A stretch of DNA of 64,000 nt from Bifidobacterium simiarum (GCF_002802905.1 NZ_PEBK01000001.1:372001-436000), one strand, 5' to 3'; shown: positions 23,256 to 32,841, counted from the first letter of the stretch. Program-made: numbers and translations. The notes: generated by a model from the sequence alone, not told the origin.

Positions 23256-23328
23256 CGCGGCTGATACCCCCATAGCGCTTATCCGGTAGGAGAGTGCGGC
23301 CTGATCCGACGGGACGGGCCGCCATTCG

Positions 23329-24933
23329 TCAGAATCTCCAGACACCGGTCAGGCGCCCGTCATTGCCTTCCGAGTCAAGGAGATCCGTCGTGAGTCGGTC
23401 TTCGATCAACGGTGCCTTCGGTCCGGTGACCTTGGCGATCACCTGACGCTCCAGGCGTATTCGCTCCTCCGAAAAACGGGCTTCCATGGTTTCGTCCAAC
23501 AGTCCGAGCGTGCGCGCGAAGGCGAATCTGATGCTCAGCGTCCGGACCATTCGTTCCAGCCGCATCAGGTCGTGATCCTCCCGGTCATATTCTCGTTCCC
23601 ATACTTCGCCGCCCGGGAGCATGGGGTGCCGTTTGCGCTTCAATCCCTGATACAGGCCGTTGACCTCATCGAGGTCACGGTGCACGTCAACGGGCAGAAA
23701 GGCCATCTTCAGCAGGGTGCTTCGGCTGGAGGCTCGGCTTTGTCCCGTTCCCGCCCCTCGTTGTTCGAGCATGGACGCGATGGTGATCGGGCCGGTAAGG
23801 TCAACACGGCGCATCATGTCGAAACGAAGGGGAGCCTTCGACCACGCCTTGAGCACGACACTCAGTAGGACATCGGCGTCTTTTCCCAATTCGCGCGGGA
23901 ACGGCAGGCGGGCCGACGTGATCGGTGGAATGGTGGTTTCGATTCTGCTTCTCAGCCAGTCATTCTCGTCGCAGGTCGAAGTGACGTATCCATGATCAAA
24001 CATGCCCAGACGTCCCGCTCGGCCTGCTATCTGACGCACCTCCGATGCGGTGAGCAAGCGGTTCCTTCTCCCGTCGTATTTGCTGACTGTGGTGAATACC
24101 ACCCGTCGTATGGGAAGATTGAGTCCCATTCCCACCGCATCGGTGGCGACCAGCACCTTCGCCTCGCCGGAGGCGAAACGCTCCGCTTCCGCCCTACGGG
24201 CAGGCCACGGCAATGCACCGTAGATGACGGCGGTGGGGATGCCGCGATCCTCAATGCTCGCCGCCTCGGTGAGCACCATCTGCCGGTCGAACGCAATCAG
24301 CGCATCTCCGGATACGCAATCGTCGTCCAGTGGATGACGTTCGACGCTCAGCGGCGTCATCCGTTCATGACGGACGACGCGTGCCTCGTCCCCGCACAGG
24401 GCCACGAGCGTCGTTACGATGTCCAATGCTTCGGGAGCCATGCATACATGCACCTCCGCGGCATCAATGCCAAGTATGGCGCGGGTCCATGCGCCGCCGC
24501 GCCTAGGGTCCGCGATCATCTGGGCCTCGTCGATCACCGCACATGCATAGGGACGCTCCAGATCGACCATTTCAATGGTCCGCGACGAATATCGTGCTCC
24601 CTGTTCGAGGGATCGTTCCTCTCCGGTGATGATGTCGCAGGCGAATCCGGTCTCCCGCAGCCGTTCCCCGGTTTCCAACGCGAGCAGCCGCAACGGCGCG
24701 AGATATATGCCGGAACCGTGGCCCACCAGCGCCTGCAGCGCATCATGGGTCTTGCCACTGTTGGTGGGACCTACATGCAGGATGAAAGAACGAGGGCCAT
24801 GTCGGAACTGCGCATAATGGTTGATCGGATCCGAGGCCGCATGCGATACGGCGACCAGATCACGAGCAGCGGCTTGCTGCGCCTTCTGCATGGCCTTCCT
24901 GTTTCTGCCACCCTTCTTCGTCGGTTTCCCCAT
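23329..24933 (-). CDS. Suv3-like superfamily 2 RNA helicase
   Basis: A 534-residue protein. Motif I is GPTNSGKTHDAL and motif II is DEAQM, both diagnostic for the Suv3 (SUPV3L1) branch. Motif VI is QIAGRAGRLG. The basic Lys/Arg/Gln-rich first 25 residues may bind RNA. Eukaryotic Suv3 works with the mitochondrial RNA degradosome. Bacterial homologues are scattered, and their function is uncharacterised. No nuclease partner is adjacent. The gene is single and points away from the CPBP gene, so a divergent promoter lies in 24934-25063. Confidence 0.85.
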   Translation of the reverse strand: MGKPTKKGGRNRKAMQKAQQAAARDLVAVSHAASDPINHYAQFRHGPRSFILHVGPTNSGKTHDALQALVGHGSGIYLAPLRLLALETGERLRETGFACDIITGEERSLEQGARYSSRTIEMVDLERPYACAVIDEAQMIADPRRGGAWTRAILGIDAAEVHVCMAPEALDIVTTLVALCGDEARVVRHERMTPLSVERHPLDDDCVSGDALIAFDRQMVLTEAASIEDRGIPTAVIYGALPWPARRAEAERFASGEAKVLVATDAVGMGLNLPIRRVVFTTVSKYDGRRNRLLTASEVRQIAGRAGRLGMFDHGYVTSTCDENDWLRSRIETTIPPITSARLPFPRELGKDADVLLSVVLKAWSKAPLRFDMMRRVDLTGPITIASMLEQRGAGTGQSRASSRSTLLKMAFLPVDVHRDLDEVNGLYQGLKRKRHPMLPGGEVWEREYDREDHDLMRLERMVRTLSIRFAFARTLGLLDETMEARFSEERIRLERQVIAKVTGPKAPLIEDRLTTDLLDSEGNDGRLTGVWRF

Positions 24934-25063
24934 CAGCCAGTCCTTCTCCTTCGCTCCTCTGCGATACGGCTGGAAACCATCTTAGAGGCATCAATGCCCA
25001 TAGTGTCGTCGCCTTGGCTGTGCCATACTGAAAGAGGACAACGGCGTATTCGCAAGAAGGGGC

Positions 25064-26146
25064 ATGGCGATGGATGATACGCGGCAACCCGAACACCAAA
25101 CAAACCTCGAGAACCAAACGAACGCCACACGGCAAACCGACCCCGGACGCAGAGCGAACGATACCTCAACGAACGACATCCACCGGATACTGCTGGGCGG
25201 TATGCCCCCGATCCGACAGACCGATCTCATGACCGACGACCATCCGGTCCGCCGATATAACGGCAAGGACCGGAAGCGCTACAGCGCGCCGTTGCGCGGC
25301 TTCGTATTCGCGGCGGTGTTCATTGTCGCGGCGATTGCGATCATCGGCGTCGGCTCCGGCGGAAAGGCGGCGCTGCCGGGTTCCGGGACAGGAGTGACTC
25401 CCGACATGACGCTCGTATCGTGGGGCGAACTGTTCGGCGCGATCATCGCGTATCTGATCGTCGTGATGGCGTTGGAAGGCCGTCGCCGGCCGATCGAACT
25501 GGCGCCGGCCCGCGCTCTTGATCTAGTGCGCGGCGGCATCGCATCGTTCGTCTGCATCGCCGTCAGCATCGGCGTCATCGCCCTGTTCGGCGGATACCGG
25601 ATCGTCGGATTCAACGCCGGCTACGTTCCGTGGGCCGATCTGCTGACGCTGGGACTGACCGCGGGCGTGGCCGAGGAGATCATGATGCGCGGCATCCTGC
25701 TGCGTCTGGTCGAGGAAAGTCTCGGCTCATGGGGCGCGGTGGCGGTGTCCGCGCTCGTGTTCGGTCTGCTGCACGTACTCAATCCGGACGGCACGCTATG
25801 GGGCGGCATCGCCATCGCCATCGAAGCGGGACTGCTGTTCGGTGCGATCTATCTGGCCACACGGTCACTGTGGTGGTGCATCGGCTTCCACGCCATGTGG
25901 AACATCGCCGAAGGGCCGATCTTCGGCTCGATCGTTTCCGGCACCGGAACTCAGCGTTCATGGCTGATCGCGCAATGGAGCGGTCCGGACCTGCTCACCG
26001 GAGGCCGTTTCGGCCTCGAAGCCAGCGTCGTGCCGGTGGTGATCATGGGCTCGCTCGCCATCGCCCTGCTGATCCATCTGCAGCGTCACGGCCGCATGAT
26101 CGAACCGGTCTGGATCCGCCGGAAGCATTGCGCCGCCGAATCCTGA
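25064..26146 (+). CDS. CPBP family intramembrane glutamic protease
   Basis: A 360-residue protein with a hydrophilic N-terminal segment of about 70 residues and then about eight membrane helices. The CPBP/Abi motifs are present in order: AEEIMMRG (Glu-Glu-x3-Arg), FGLLHVLNP (the second-motif His) and FHAMWN (the third). Family members cleave membrane substrates or take part in bacteriocin immunity. The start could be ATG 25064 or ATG 25070, as GAAGGGGC lies just upstream. It is followed by the serpin gene after about 85 bases. Confidence 0.85.
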   Translation: MAMDDTRQPEHQTNLENQTNATRQTDPGRRANDTSTNDIHRILLGGMPPIRQTDLMTDDHPVRRYNGKDRKRYSAPLRGFVFAAVFIVAAIAIIGVGSGGKAALPGSGTGVTPDMTLVSWGELFGAIIAYLIVVMALEGRRRPIELAPARALDLVRGGIASFVCIAVSIGVIALFGGYRIVGFNAGYVPWADLLTLGLTAGVAEEIMMRGILLRLVEESLGSWGAVAVSALVFGLLHVLNPDGTLWGGIAIAIEAGLLFGAIYLATRSLWWCIGFHAMWNIAEGPIFGSIVSGTGTQRSWLIAQWSGPDLLTGGRFGLEASVVPVVIMGSLAIALLIHLQRHGRMIEPVWIRRKHCAAES

Positions 26147-26230
26147 ACGATATGATCGTTATGGATCTGCATGATATGAATGAAGGCGCGATGGCGCGTC
26201 AATGTGAGTCTTTGCGTGGAAGGGATGACT

Positions 26231-27502
26231 ATGCGTCACGATGCATTCGACGCCGATACCGATGATATCGACGATGACGAGCGGCTTGACGATTGGGATG
26301 ACGACGGGGATGAACCTGACTGGGATGACGATTGGGATGACGAAGAGTTCGAAGAAGAGCCGCTTGCTCCCGAGGCGCCCAAAAACGTCGTGTCGGCGAT
26401 CCGGGATTTCGCGGTCGATTCGACCTCGGAGTTCCTGTCTGCGGACGGCAATGTGAACTATTCCCCGACATCGCTGTGGATGGCGTTGATGGTCGCCTTA
26501 ACCGGTGCCGGGGGACGTACGAAAGCCGAATTGGAGAAGGCGCTGCATGCCGCGGACATCACGGCATCGGACCTGGCTGACTTCCGACGTGAGATGAACG
26601 CCATGAAGGCGTATGACATCGCCGACTCGGTATGGGTGTGGAAGGGCTGTTCGATTCGCGAATCATGGCGCGCGACCGTACATGCCATGGAGGCCGACGT
26701 CTTTGACGCCGAACCGTTCGATGCCGGCACCGGGCGTCGCATGTCGCAGTGGGTCAGCGATCACACCAGAGGGATGCTGTCTCCCAATATCAGCGTGAAT
26801 CCCTCGCAGATGCTGGTGCTGATCAACGCTCTGGTCGCCGAAGGCACATGGAAGGATAAATTCAACAAGTCACGGACCAGAACGGAGATCTTTCATGGAA
26901 CGAACGGCGACGTACCCGTACCCATGATGCGTCAGCAATCAGGGTCGTTCGGCTATGCCCGGGGCGACGGATGGGTGAAAGTCACTATACCGTTTGTGAG
27001 ATACAGGGGCGGACTGACCTGCATTCTTCCCGATGACCGATCCGCTCTCGACCGGCTTGTCGGCGATACGGAGGAGCTGAGAAAGGCGTTCAACGCCAAA
27101 GCCAGCAGCTGGGGCTATTTGGTGGATCTGAGCATTCCGCGCTTCACCGTCCAGTCCACGTTTGATTCGGCGTCGCTATGCGATCATCTGGCCGCCCTCG
27201 GTATCGTCAGTGCCTTCGACGCCGAGAACGCCGACTTCTCCGGTATGGCCGATCTTCCTCTGTTCATCGGCGAAGCCATTCAGGAAACCAGAATGGAAGT
27301 GTCGGAGGAGGGGGCGAAGGCCGCGGCATACACCATGTTTGCCATGGCACTCGGAGGTCCTCCGCCCGAACCGAAGAAGGTGCGGGTGAGGCTTGACCGT
27401 CCGTTCATCTATGCGTTGGACGCGGATCTGTCGAGCGACTTCGATGGGAATGCGCCGCTGTTCGTCGGTATTCTCCGAGATCCTGCCGAGGGCGCTGAAT
27501 GA
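26231..27502 (+). CDS. serpin, with acidic N-terminus and no signal peptide
   Basis: A protein of about 423 residues. The first 45 residues are almost entirely Asp, Glu and Trp/Arg (WDDDGDEPDWDDD). A full serpin fold follows (NVNYSPTSLWMAL, LINALVAEGTWKDKF). The reactive-loop hinge SEEGAKAAAYT fits an inhibitory serpin, and the scissile region should fall near MFAMALGGPPPEP. The C-terminal strand has LDRPFIYAL. Serpins trap serine proteases covalently. Bifidobacterial serpins inhibit elastase-like host proteases. ATG 26231 has GGAAGGG at good spacing, with ATG 26225 the alternative. No hydrophobic leader is visible, so export is unclear. Confidence 0.88.
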   Translation: MRHDAFDADTDDIDDDERLDDWDDDGDEPDWDDDWDDEEFEEEPLAPEAPKNVVSAIRDFAVDSTSEFLSADGNVNYSPTSLWMALMVALTGAGGRTKAELEKALHAADITASDLADFRREMNAMKAYDIADSVWVWKGCSIRESWRATVHAMEADVFDAEPFDAGTGRRMSQWVSDHTRGMLSPNISVNPSQMLVLINALVAEGTWKDKFNKSRTRTEIFHGTNGDVPVPMMRQQSGSFGYARGDGWVKVTIPFVRYRGGLTCILPDDRSALDRLVGDTEELRKAFNAKASSWGYLVDLSIPRFTVQSTFDSASLCDHLAALGIVSAFDAENADFSGMADLPLFIGEAIQETRMEVSEEGAKAAAYTMFAMALGGPPPEPKKVRVRLDRPFIYALDADLSSDFDGNAPLFVGILRDPAEGAE

Positions 27503-27683
27503 TCGACACGGATAGACTCAGCCGAACGCATTGCTGTCGAAAGCACCTTGCCCCCGGCCCGGGGCAGCCCCACACCCATGTCGGTGCCGGACACGCCGCT
27601 TCGGGCTCGGCGGACTGAGCCGAATCCCAGACAACGACGAAGCCGGCGCCGGCGGGCATCACGGCGATCAGCCGATCAGCCGA

Positions 27684-28529
27684 TCAGAAGTAGGTGCTCC
27701 AGCCGAGTTTGGCGGCGAGGATGACGCCGGCCAGCACGGCGGCGGCGCGCATGATGTTCTCCGGGATATGCCGGGTGATCGGCGGGGCGATGTAGCTGCC
27801 GATGAAGCAGCCGGCGCACAGGGCGATGGCGAACGGCCAGTTCACCGAGCCGCGCATGATGAACATGACCGACGCGGTGACGTTCGCGCCGAACCCGACG
27901 ACCGTCTTCAGCGCGTTGATCTCATGGAACCTGCCGATCCTGCCCAGATCCAGCATGGCGAGGGCGAGCGTACCCGCTCCCGCACCGAAATAGCCGCTGT
28001 AGGTGCCGACGAACGCCATGCCGAGCCACATCCACCACGGGTCCTTGCGGATATCGTCCCTGGGCTTGGCCGACGACTGCCGTGAGACCTCCCGGCCCTG
28101 AACGGAGTCGGGGCCGAGCGCCTGATGCACGGCTTCGCGGGCGTGGGCCCGTCCCCGCGGGTTGAACGCGATGATCAGCGCGCTGAACAGGATCAGCGGC
28201 GGCACCAGATATTCGAATACCTGCGGCGGCAGGTCAAGCAGCAGGATGCCGCCGAGGATGCCGCCGACCACGCCGATGATCGCGTAGGCGATCACGCGGG
28301 CGCGATGGCCGGTGAGCTCCTTGCGTGCCGAGAGGCATCCGCCGACTCCCGTGCCGACCACGCCCACGGTGTTCGTGGTGTTGGCGAGCACCGGCGGCAC
28401 GCCGAGCGCCAGCATGGCGGGGTAGGAGACCAGCGACGAGGCGCCGACCGCATAGCCGACGAATCCGGCGCCGATGCCCGCCACGAGCACCCACAGCAAC
28501 GTGATGATCGATGTTCCCGCAATGGCCAT
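27684..28529 (-). CDS. TauE/SafE family membrane permease
   Basis: A 281-residue protein with about eight membrane helices in two repeated halves (AGIGAGFVGYAVGASSLVS, and later GTYSGYFGAGAGTLAL), typical of the TauE/SafE sulfite-exporter family (DUF81). The start ATG 28529 has AGGAAGAGC upstream. The longer in-frame extension crosses the promoter and riboswitch area and is not real. The ligand, possibly sulfite or another organosulfur anion, cannot be deduced. It is divergent from the riboswitch-tenA unit. Confidence 0.82.
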   Translation of the reverse strand: MAIAGTSIITLLWVLVAGIGAGFVGYAVGASSLVSYPAMLALGVPPVLANTTNTVGVVGTGVGGCLSARKELTGHRARVIAYAIIGVVGGILGGILLLDLPPQVFEYLVPPLILFSALIIAFNPRGRAHAREAVHQALGPDSVQGREVSRQSSAKPRDDIRKDPWWMWLGMAFVGTYSGYFGAGAGTLALAMLDLGRIGRFHEINALKTVVGFGANVTASVMFIMRGSVNWPFAIALCAGCFIGSYIAPPITRHIPENIMRAAAVLAGVILAAKLGWSTYF

Positions 28530-28663
28530 GCTCTTCCTATGCTCCCCGTTTCGTGGTTCGTCTCGTGGTTCGAAGACGCAAGTGAGCATAATGACCCGGT
28601 TGACGTACGACAACCGATCGTCCGAACCGTGGACCGGACGGTCGCTGGTTCCGGCACTCGCGC

Positions 28664-28693
28664 TTGCGGGTCGGCGCCACCGGGTGTTAGCCT
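28664..28693 (+). promoter_or_regulatory. candidate promoter for the TPP-tenA transcript
   Basis: TTGCGG at 28664-28669 and TAGCCT at 28688-28693 are separated by 18 bases. A transcript would begin near 28700, just at the riboswitch. The match is moderate. Confidence 0.35.
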
Positions 28694-28701
28694 GTGAACG
28701 C

Positions 28702-28793
28702 ATACGCGGAAACACTAGGGGTGCCTTGCGCTGAGATGGCTGTACGCCAATCCCTTCGAACCTGATTTGGCTAGGACCAACGTAGGAAAGTGA
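28702..28793 (+). promoter_or_regulatory. TPP (thi-box) riboswitch
   Basis: The thi-box signature is present in order: ACTAGGGGTGCC, then GCTGAGAT, then CCTTCGAACCTGAT, and GGCTAGGACCAACGTAGGAAAG. Spacing and paired arms match the conserved TPP aptamer, which binds thiamine pyrophosphate and reduces expression of the downstream gene. It lies directly upstream of tenA. Repression is probably translational, because no terminator hairpin with T-tract is seen before the start codon. Confidence 0.95.
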
Positions 28794-28870
28794 TTTCGAC
28801 GTCAGTCGCGTCTGGTAATTCCAGTGTGCATTTGGCAAACCATCAACCAACGCATCGGAAAAGAGCACAG

Positions 28871-29581
28871 ATGACCGACAGCACCGAATCCTTCTCCCAG
28901 CGGCTCGTCAAGGCCGGAACCCCGATCTTCGAGGAGATCCTCAAGCACCCGTTCGTGCAGGGCATCGCCAACGGCGACCTGCCCAAGGAGGCCCTGACCT
29001 TCTATGTCGGACAGGACTTCAACTACCTCAACGCCTTCATCAAGGTGTATGCGGGCGCGATCCAGAAGTGCGTGAACCGCAAGCAGATGGCGTTCTTCTC
29101 CCAGCAGATCGGCTTCGTGCTCAACAGCGAGATCCACCCGCACCACAACTTCTGCGACGTGGCCGGCGTGGAGTACGAGTCGCTGCAGCATGAGGCCCAG
29201 GCCCCGTTCACCTACCTGTACAACGAGCACATGTACAACGCGGCCCGCACCGGCGACCTGATCGACGTGGTGGCCGCGATGACCCCCTGCCCGTGGACGT
29301 ACATCGAGATCGGCAACGAGCTGGTGCGCGAGGGCAAGAACGGCGAGGACAACGTGTTCAAGCCGTGGATCGACTTCTACGCCAACTTTGACGGCGAAGG
29401 CGATTCCGTGCTGCCGAAGATGTTCGAACTGCTCGACACCGAGGCGCCGAAGTACCGTGAGGAGCACCTCAAGCGTACCGAGGAGATCTTCCTCAAGAGC
29501 TGCGAGCTGGAATGGGAGTTCTGGGACCAGGCGTGGAACCAGCGCGGATGGCGTTTCGTCAAGCCGAGCAACGTGCTGTGA
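28871..29581 (+). CDS. tenA: aminopyrimidine aminohydrolase / thiaminase II
   Basis: A 236-residue all-helical protein. Family motifs include FYVGQDFNYLNAF near residue 45 and MTPCPWTYIEIG, where the Cys corresponds to the catalytic nucleophile of TenA. The C-terminal pair SCELEWEFWDQAW is also typical. TenA hydrolyses degraded thiamine pyrimidines to HMP for thiamine salvage. The TPP riboswitch upstream supports that role. ATG 28871 is chosen after AAAAGAGCACAG. No other thiamine gene is in the window. Confidence 0.93.
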   Translation: MTDSTESFSQRLVKAGTPIFEEILKHPFVQGIANGDLPKEALTFYVGQDFNYLNAFIKVYAGAIQKCVNRKQMAFFSQQIGFVLNSEIHPHHNFCDVAGVEYESLQHEAQAPFTYLYNEHMYNAARTGDLIDVVAAMTPCPWTYIEIGNELVREGKNGEDNVFKPWIDFYANFDGEGDSVLPKMFELLDTEAPKYREEHLKRTEEIFLKSCELEWEFWDQAWNQRGWRFVKPSNVL

Positions 29582-29601
29582 GCCCGATGCGATGACCCGA
29601 T

Positions 29602-29653
29602 CATGACGGCCGCGTCCCGATATCGCCATCGATACGGTGTCGCGGCCGTCATG
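29602..29653. terminator. hairpin between tenA and dtd
   Basis: CATGACGGCCGCG and CGCGGCCGTCATG form a perfect 13-base stem, 26 bases apart. It lies just after the tenA stop and just before the dtd start. There is no T-tract, so termination may be partial. Confidence 0.55.
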
Positions 29654-29667
29654 CCATAATCGGGGTC

Positions 29668-30153
29668 ATGAGAATCGTATTGCAGCGGGTGTCGCAGGCC
29701 AGCGTGGACGTGGTCAACGAGCTGGGCACCCCGGACGTCACGTTCGAACCCCAGCAGATCGGCCACGGATACATGATGCTGGTCGGGGTCTCCGACTCTG
29801 ACGACGAGCGGGAGATCGCCTGGCTGGCACACAAGGTGCTGTGCCTGCGCGTGTTCGAGGACGAGCACGGCCGGATGAACCGCTCCATCCAGGACGTGGG
29901 TGGCGAGATCCTCTCGATCTCCCAGTTCACCCTGTACGCGGACGTGCACAAGGGCAACCGTCCCAGTTTCGTCGGCGCAGGCAAGCCCGAACACGCGAAC
30001 CTGACGTGGATCGAATTCAACGAGGCTTTGCGCTCCGGCGGCGTGAAGGTGCGCGAAGGCCGGTTCGGCGCCCACATGCGGGTCGGTCTGGTCAACGACG
30101 GTCCCGTCACCATCGTGATTGACACCGACACTGACATGCCCCGCAAGGCCTAG
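29668..30153 (+). CDS. dtd: D-aminoacyl-tRNA deacylase
   Basis: A 161-residue protein starting MRIVLQRVSQASVDV, with the DTD motifs SQFTLYAD (about 92-99, normally SQFTL) and NDGPVT (about 147-152, normally NxGPxT). These form the active site that removes D-amino acids and glycine from mischarged tRNA. The length matches family enzymes (about 145-160). Between residues 15 and 30 it has a small insertion. The gene stands alone and the neighbouring genes are convergent. Confidence 0.93.
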   Translation: MRIVLQRVSQASVDVVNELGTPDVTFEPQQIGHGYMMLVGVSDSDDEREIAWLAHKVLCLRVFEDEHGRMNRSIQDVGGEILSISQFTLYADVHKGNRPSFVGAGKPEHANLTWIEFNEALRSGGVKVREGRFGAHMRVGLVNDGPVTIVIDTDTDMPRKA

Positions 30154-30194
30154 CGGTCGGGCCTCAGCATTCCGCCGTCCGACCATAGGCATCG

Positions 30195-31478
30195 CTACAG
30201 ATCCTTCCCGCGGAACCTGCGACAGGCCATCTTCACGGCGATGGCCAGTATGATCGCCGAGGCGAGTGTTTCGATGCTTTCCTGCCACGGCATCAGGGCC
30301 TTCAGCCCCATGTCGGTGAACCACATCGAACGGGTGAGCAGCGCATGCATCGGTCCGGCGGCAATCAGGACAATCAGATGGTAGGCCTCCCACCAGCCGT
30401 TCTGGGCGCATACGGCGGGCAGCGCTCCCGCGGCGAACATGACAAGTCCCGTCGCCGAGAACGCCGCCGCCATGCTCCGGCATAGGGTTCCCGCCACTGC
30501 CGCCAGCAGCAGGGCCGTCAGCATCAGCATGAACGACAATGCCGTCGACGCGCCCAGATACCCGACGAACGTGAACCGCGTCCACGTCAGGAACGGCTGT
30601 TCGCCCAGTTCGGTGGTCGCCCGGTTGAACGGTCCCGAAACATCCATGCCCCAGATGGGCGAGTCGGCGAGTGCCGTCATATACGGGGCGATCGCCGACA
30701 GGACGAACAGTAGGAACCCGCAGACGCCGATCATTCCCGCGGCGAGCATTTTGGCGGGGACGATCCTTCGCCCGAACCTCGTGGACATGACGGTCGACTC
30801 GGTTCGCGCCAGTCGTTCGCGTCCCAACGCATACAGCATGGCGAGCACGGCGAAGGCGATGGCCTCCCATGTCACGCCGCCGAGCATCGTACCGAACAGG
30901 GCGGTATGGATCCGTTCGCTGGCCACGCCGAGATACAGATCCGATGACGTGCCGGAATCATGCATGGCCCGGGCATGTCCGGCGAGCGTCCGGTACTTGT
31001 CGTTCATGAGGTTCGCCAGCGGTCCGCGTTCGCCGGAGTGCAGCAGATCGACGTACCGTCTTCCGAGTTCGGTGATGTCGTGGCCGGTCGGGATCCGGAC
31101 ATCGCCTTCCAAGGCTTGCAGCAGATCCTCCCGCTGACGGCTTTCGGGCAGATGCCGCACCCGTCCGGCGAATCCTCCGTCGACTCGTGTACCGGCCACG
31201 GCGACCGTCCGGCCGATGAAATCGATGTCGTCGCGAATCGAGATCGCGTGCAGCGAGGCAAGCGTCAGGTTCAAGGCGACGCATACGACGAGAAAGCCCC
31301 ATATCATCGGCAGCGTCGCGATCTTGCGCAGCTCGTGGCGTACGACCGGCCACATCGGAAGACGATGGCCACCGCTGGACCGGTGACGCCAACCGGACCG
31401 ACGATGTCCTCCGGGCCGGCAACGCCCTCCGGACCGATGGAACCCACGCGCGTCCTTTGCCGTATGCCTGCCGGCCAT
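30195..31478 (-). CDS. ABC-2 type exporter membrane protein, last gene of sigma operon
   Basis: A 427-residue polytopic membrane protein. After a basic N-terminus of about 40 residues comes MWPVVRHELRKIATLPMIW, the usual first helix of ABC-2 permeases. A hydrophilic domain of about 110 residues and five further hydrophobic segments follow. The start ATG 31478 lies one base after the upstream stop. ATG 31355 is an alternative that removes the Arg/Gly-rich leader. It probably pairs with the neighbouring permease and the ATPase at 32865. The substrate is unknown. Confidence 0.7.
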   Translation of the reverse strand: MAGRHTAKDARGFHRSGGRCRPGGHRRSGWRHRSSGGHRLPMWPVVRHELRKIATLPMIWGFLVVCVALNLTLASLHAISIRDDIDFIGRTVAVAGTRVDGGFAGRVRHLPESRQREDLLQALEGDVRIPTGHDITELGRRYVDLLHSGERGPLANLMNDKYRTLAGHARAMHDSGTSSDLYLGVASERIHTALFGTMLGGVTWEAIAFAVLAMLYALGRERLARTESTVMSTRFGRRIVPAKMLAAGMIGVCGFLLFVLSAIAPYMTALADSPIWGMDVSGPFNRATTELGEQPFLTWTRFTFVGYLGASTALSFMLMLTALLLAAVAGTLCRSMAAAFSATGLVMFAAGALPAVCAQNGWWEAYHLIVLIAAGPMHALLTRSMWFTDMGLKALMPWQESIETLASAIILAIAVKMACRRFRGKDL

Positions 31479-31479
31479 G

Positions 31480-32841
31480 TCACACGCCGTCCGGTTCCCG
31501 GTGCCGCAGCCGGATGATGGCCGTGACCCACAGGACGCCCGCCGCCGTCAGAACGAGCCCGAACAGCATCGGTTCGTTGCCGGGCAGAGGAACCCAACGG
31601 TTCAGCGGCCCGGACAGCAGGAACAGGGCGGGAGCAAGCAGCATCGCCGTCGGCGCGACGCACGCCACGGTCGCCGGCACCGCCCGAAGCAGCATGGCGA
31701 TCATGCCCGAGGTACGTCGCGTCAGGAAGGTGACGAGCATCACCACGGCCAGGGAGAACAGCATCGCGACGGCCGTGGCGGCGATCAGATACGATCGCAG
31801 ATCAAGATCGAACCAGACGAGCTGAATGGTCATGACGCTGATGACGGGACAGGACATGAACGCCCGTATCGGCCATGTGGCGGCAATGGCAAGCATCAAG
31901 CAGACGCCGGCCGACGTGATCAGAGTGGTCGCGGATATGGCCGCCAGCTGGTTCCGGACCACATGTCTGCCGGTACGGGAGGCGTATTGCAGAGCAAGCA
32001 TGCGGCGCTGTCGGTCGCGAGTCATCAGCGGCAGCGCCATGATCAGCGAACAGATCGGCGCGGCGATGAACAGCAGGGTCACGATGTTCGTCACCAGATC
32101 GACCACATCCGACCCCAGATAGCCGTATCGTTCGGTGTGACCGTAGACCGTGTCGACGCGTTGCGTGATCGTGGCGGGCAGCTGCGCAAGCTCCGGCGAA
32201 CCGTTCAGCGGTCTGCCCTGATCGTCGTAGCTTCCCGTCGGCTCCCCTCCGCCGAACCGGTCGATGACGCTTCGGGAGAGCATGATGCGCAGTTCCAGCG
32301 TCGCCATATCACGCGAATGCCGATCCGCCCCGGATGTCCGGTCCAGCACCTGACGCAGGAACGTGATGTGGGAGAGCGTGCGGCTCATGGCCCGGTCCGC
32401 ATTCACCGTCTGCAGCAGGGGATCGGCGTACACGTCGTTGCCGTCGTCATCGATCGTGACCGTCACCCTGCCGCTGCCGAACCGGCCTTCCATGTACCGG
32501 TTGAACGAATCGTAGTCGCCGACGTTCGCGGCACGGGCCTGCGGGATCGTGGCGAGGCCGTCGGCGAACATCCGCTTCTGCCGGTTCAGCTCGCCGGCGA
32601 GCCCCTGTTTCGTCTGACGGTCAAGGGTCGGACCGTATCGTTCGACCATGTTGGCGATGAAGTCGTTGTCCGCGGCATTGCCCAGTGAGTTCGCGGACGT
32701 CAACGCATTATGGGTGAACATCGAAGCCTGACCCGCCGCCTGCAGCGTGAACAGCGACGCGCACACCAGCATGGCCAGCACGGGCAGTGGGCGCCAGATC
32801 TTGCGCATTTCGGCGAGGAACACAGTGAGATTCATCGGCAT
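31480..32841 (-). CDS. ABC-2 type exporter membrane protein with large ectodomain
   Basis: A 453-residue protein. One membrane helix lies near the N-terminus (VLAMLVCASLFTLQAAG). An extracytoplasmic segment of about 190 residues follows, then about five or six helices in the second half. The ATG 32841 follows AAAGGATGCCG. It has the layout of ABC-2 permeases whose ectodomain sits outside the membrane. It is followed within two bases by the second permease and preceded by the ATPase gene. No substrate signature was recognised. Confidence 0.75.
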   Translation of the reverse strand: MPMNLTVFLAEMRKIWRPLPVLAMLVCASLFTLQAAGQASMFTHNALTSANSLGNAADNDFIANMVERYGPTLDRQTKQGLAGELNRQKRMFADGLATIPQARAANVGDYDSFNRYMEGRFGSGRVTVTIDDDGNDVYADPLLQTVNADRAMSRTLSHITFLRQVLDRTSGADRHSRDMATLELRIMLSRSVIDRFGGGEPTGSYDDQGRPLNGSPELAQLPATITQRVDTVYGHTERYGYLGSDVVDLVTNIVTLLFIAAPICSLIMALPLMTRDRQRRMLALQYASRTGRHVVRNQLAAISATTLITSAGVCLMLAIAATWPIRAFMSCPVISVMTIQLVWFDLDLRSYLIAATAVAMLFSLAVVMLVTFLTRRTSGMIAMLLRAVPATVACVAPTAMLLAPALFLLSGPLNRWVPLPGNEPMLFGLVLTAAGVLWVTAIIRLRHREPDGV

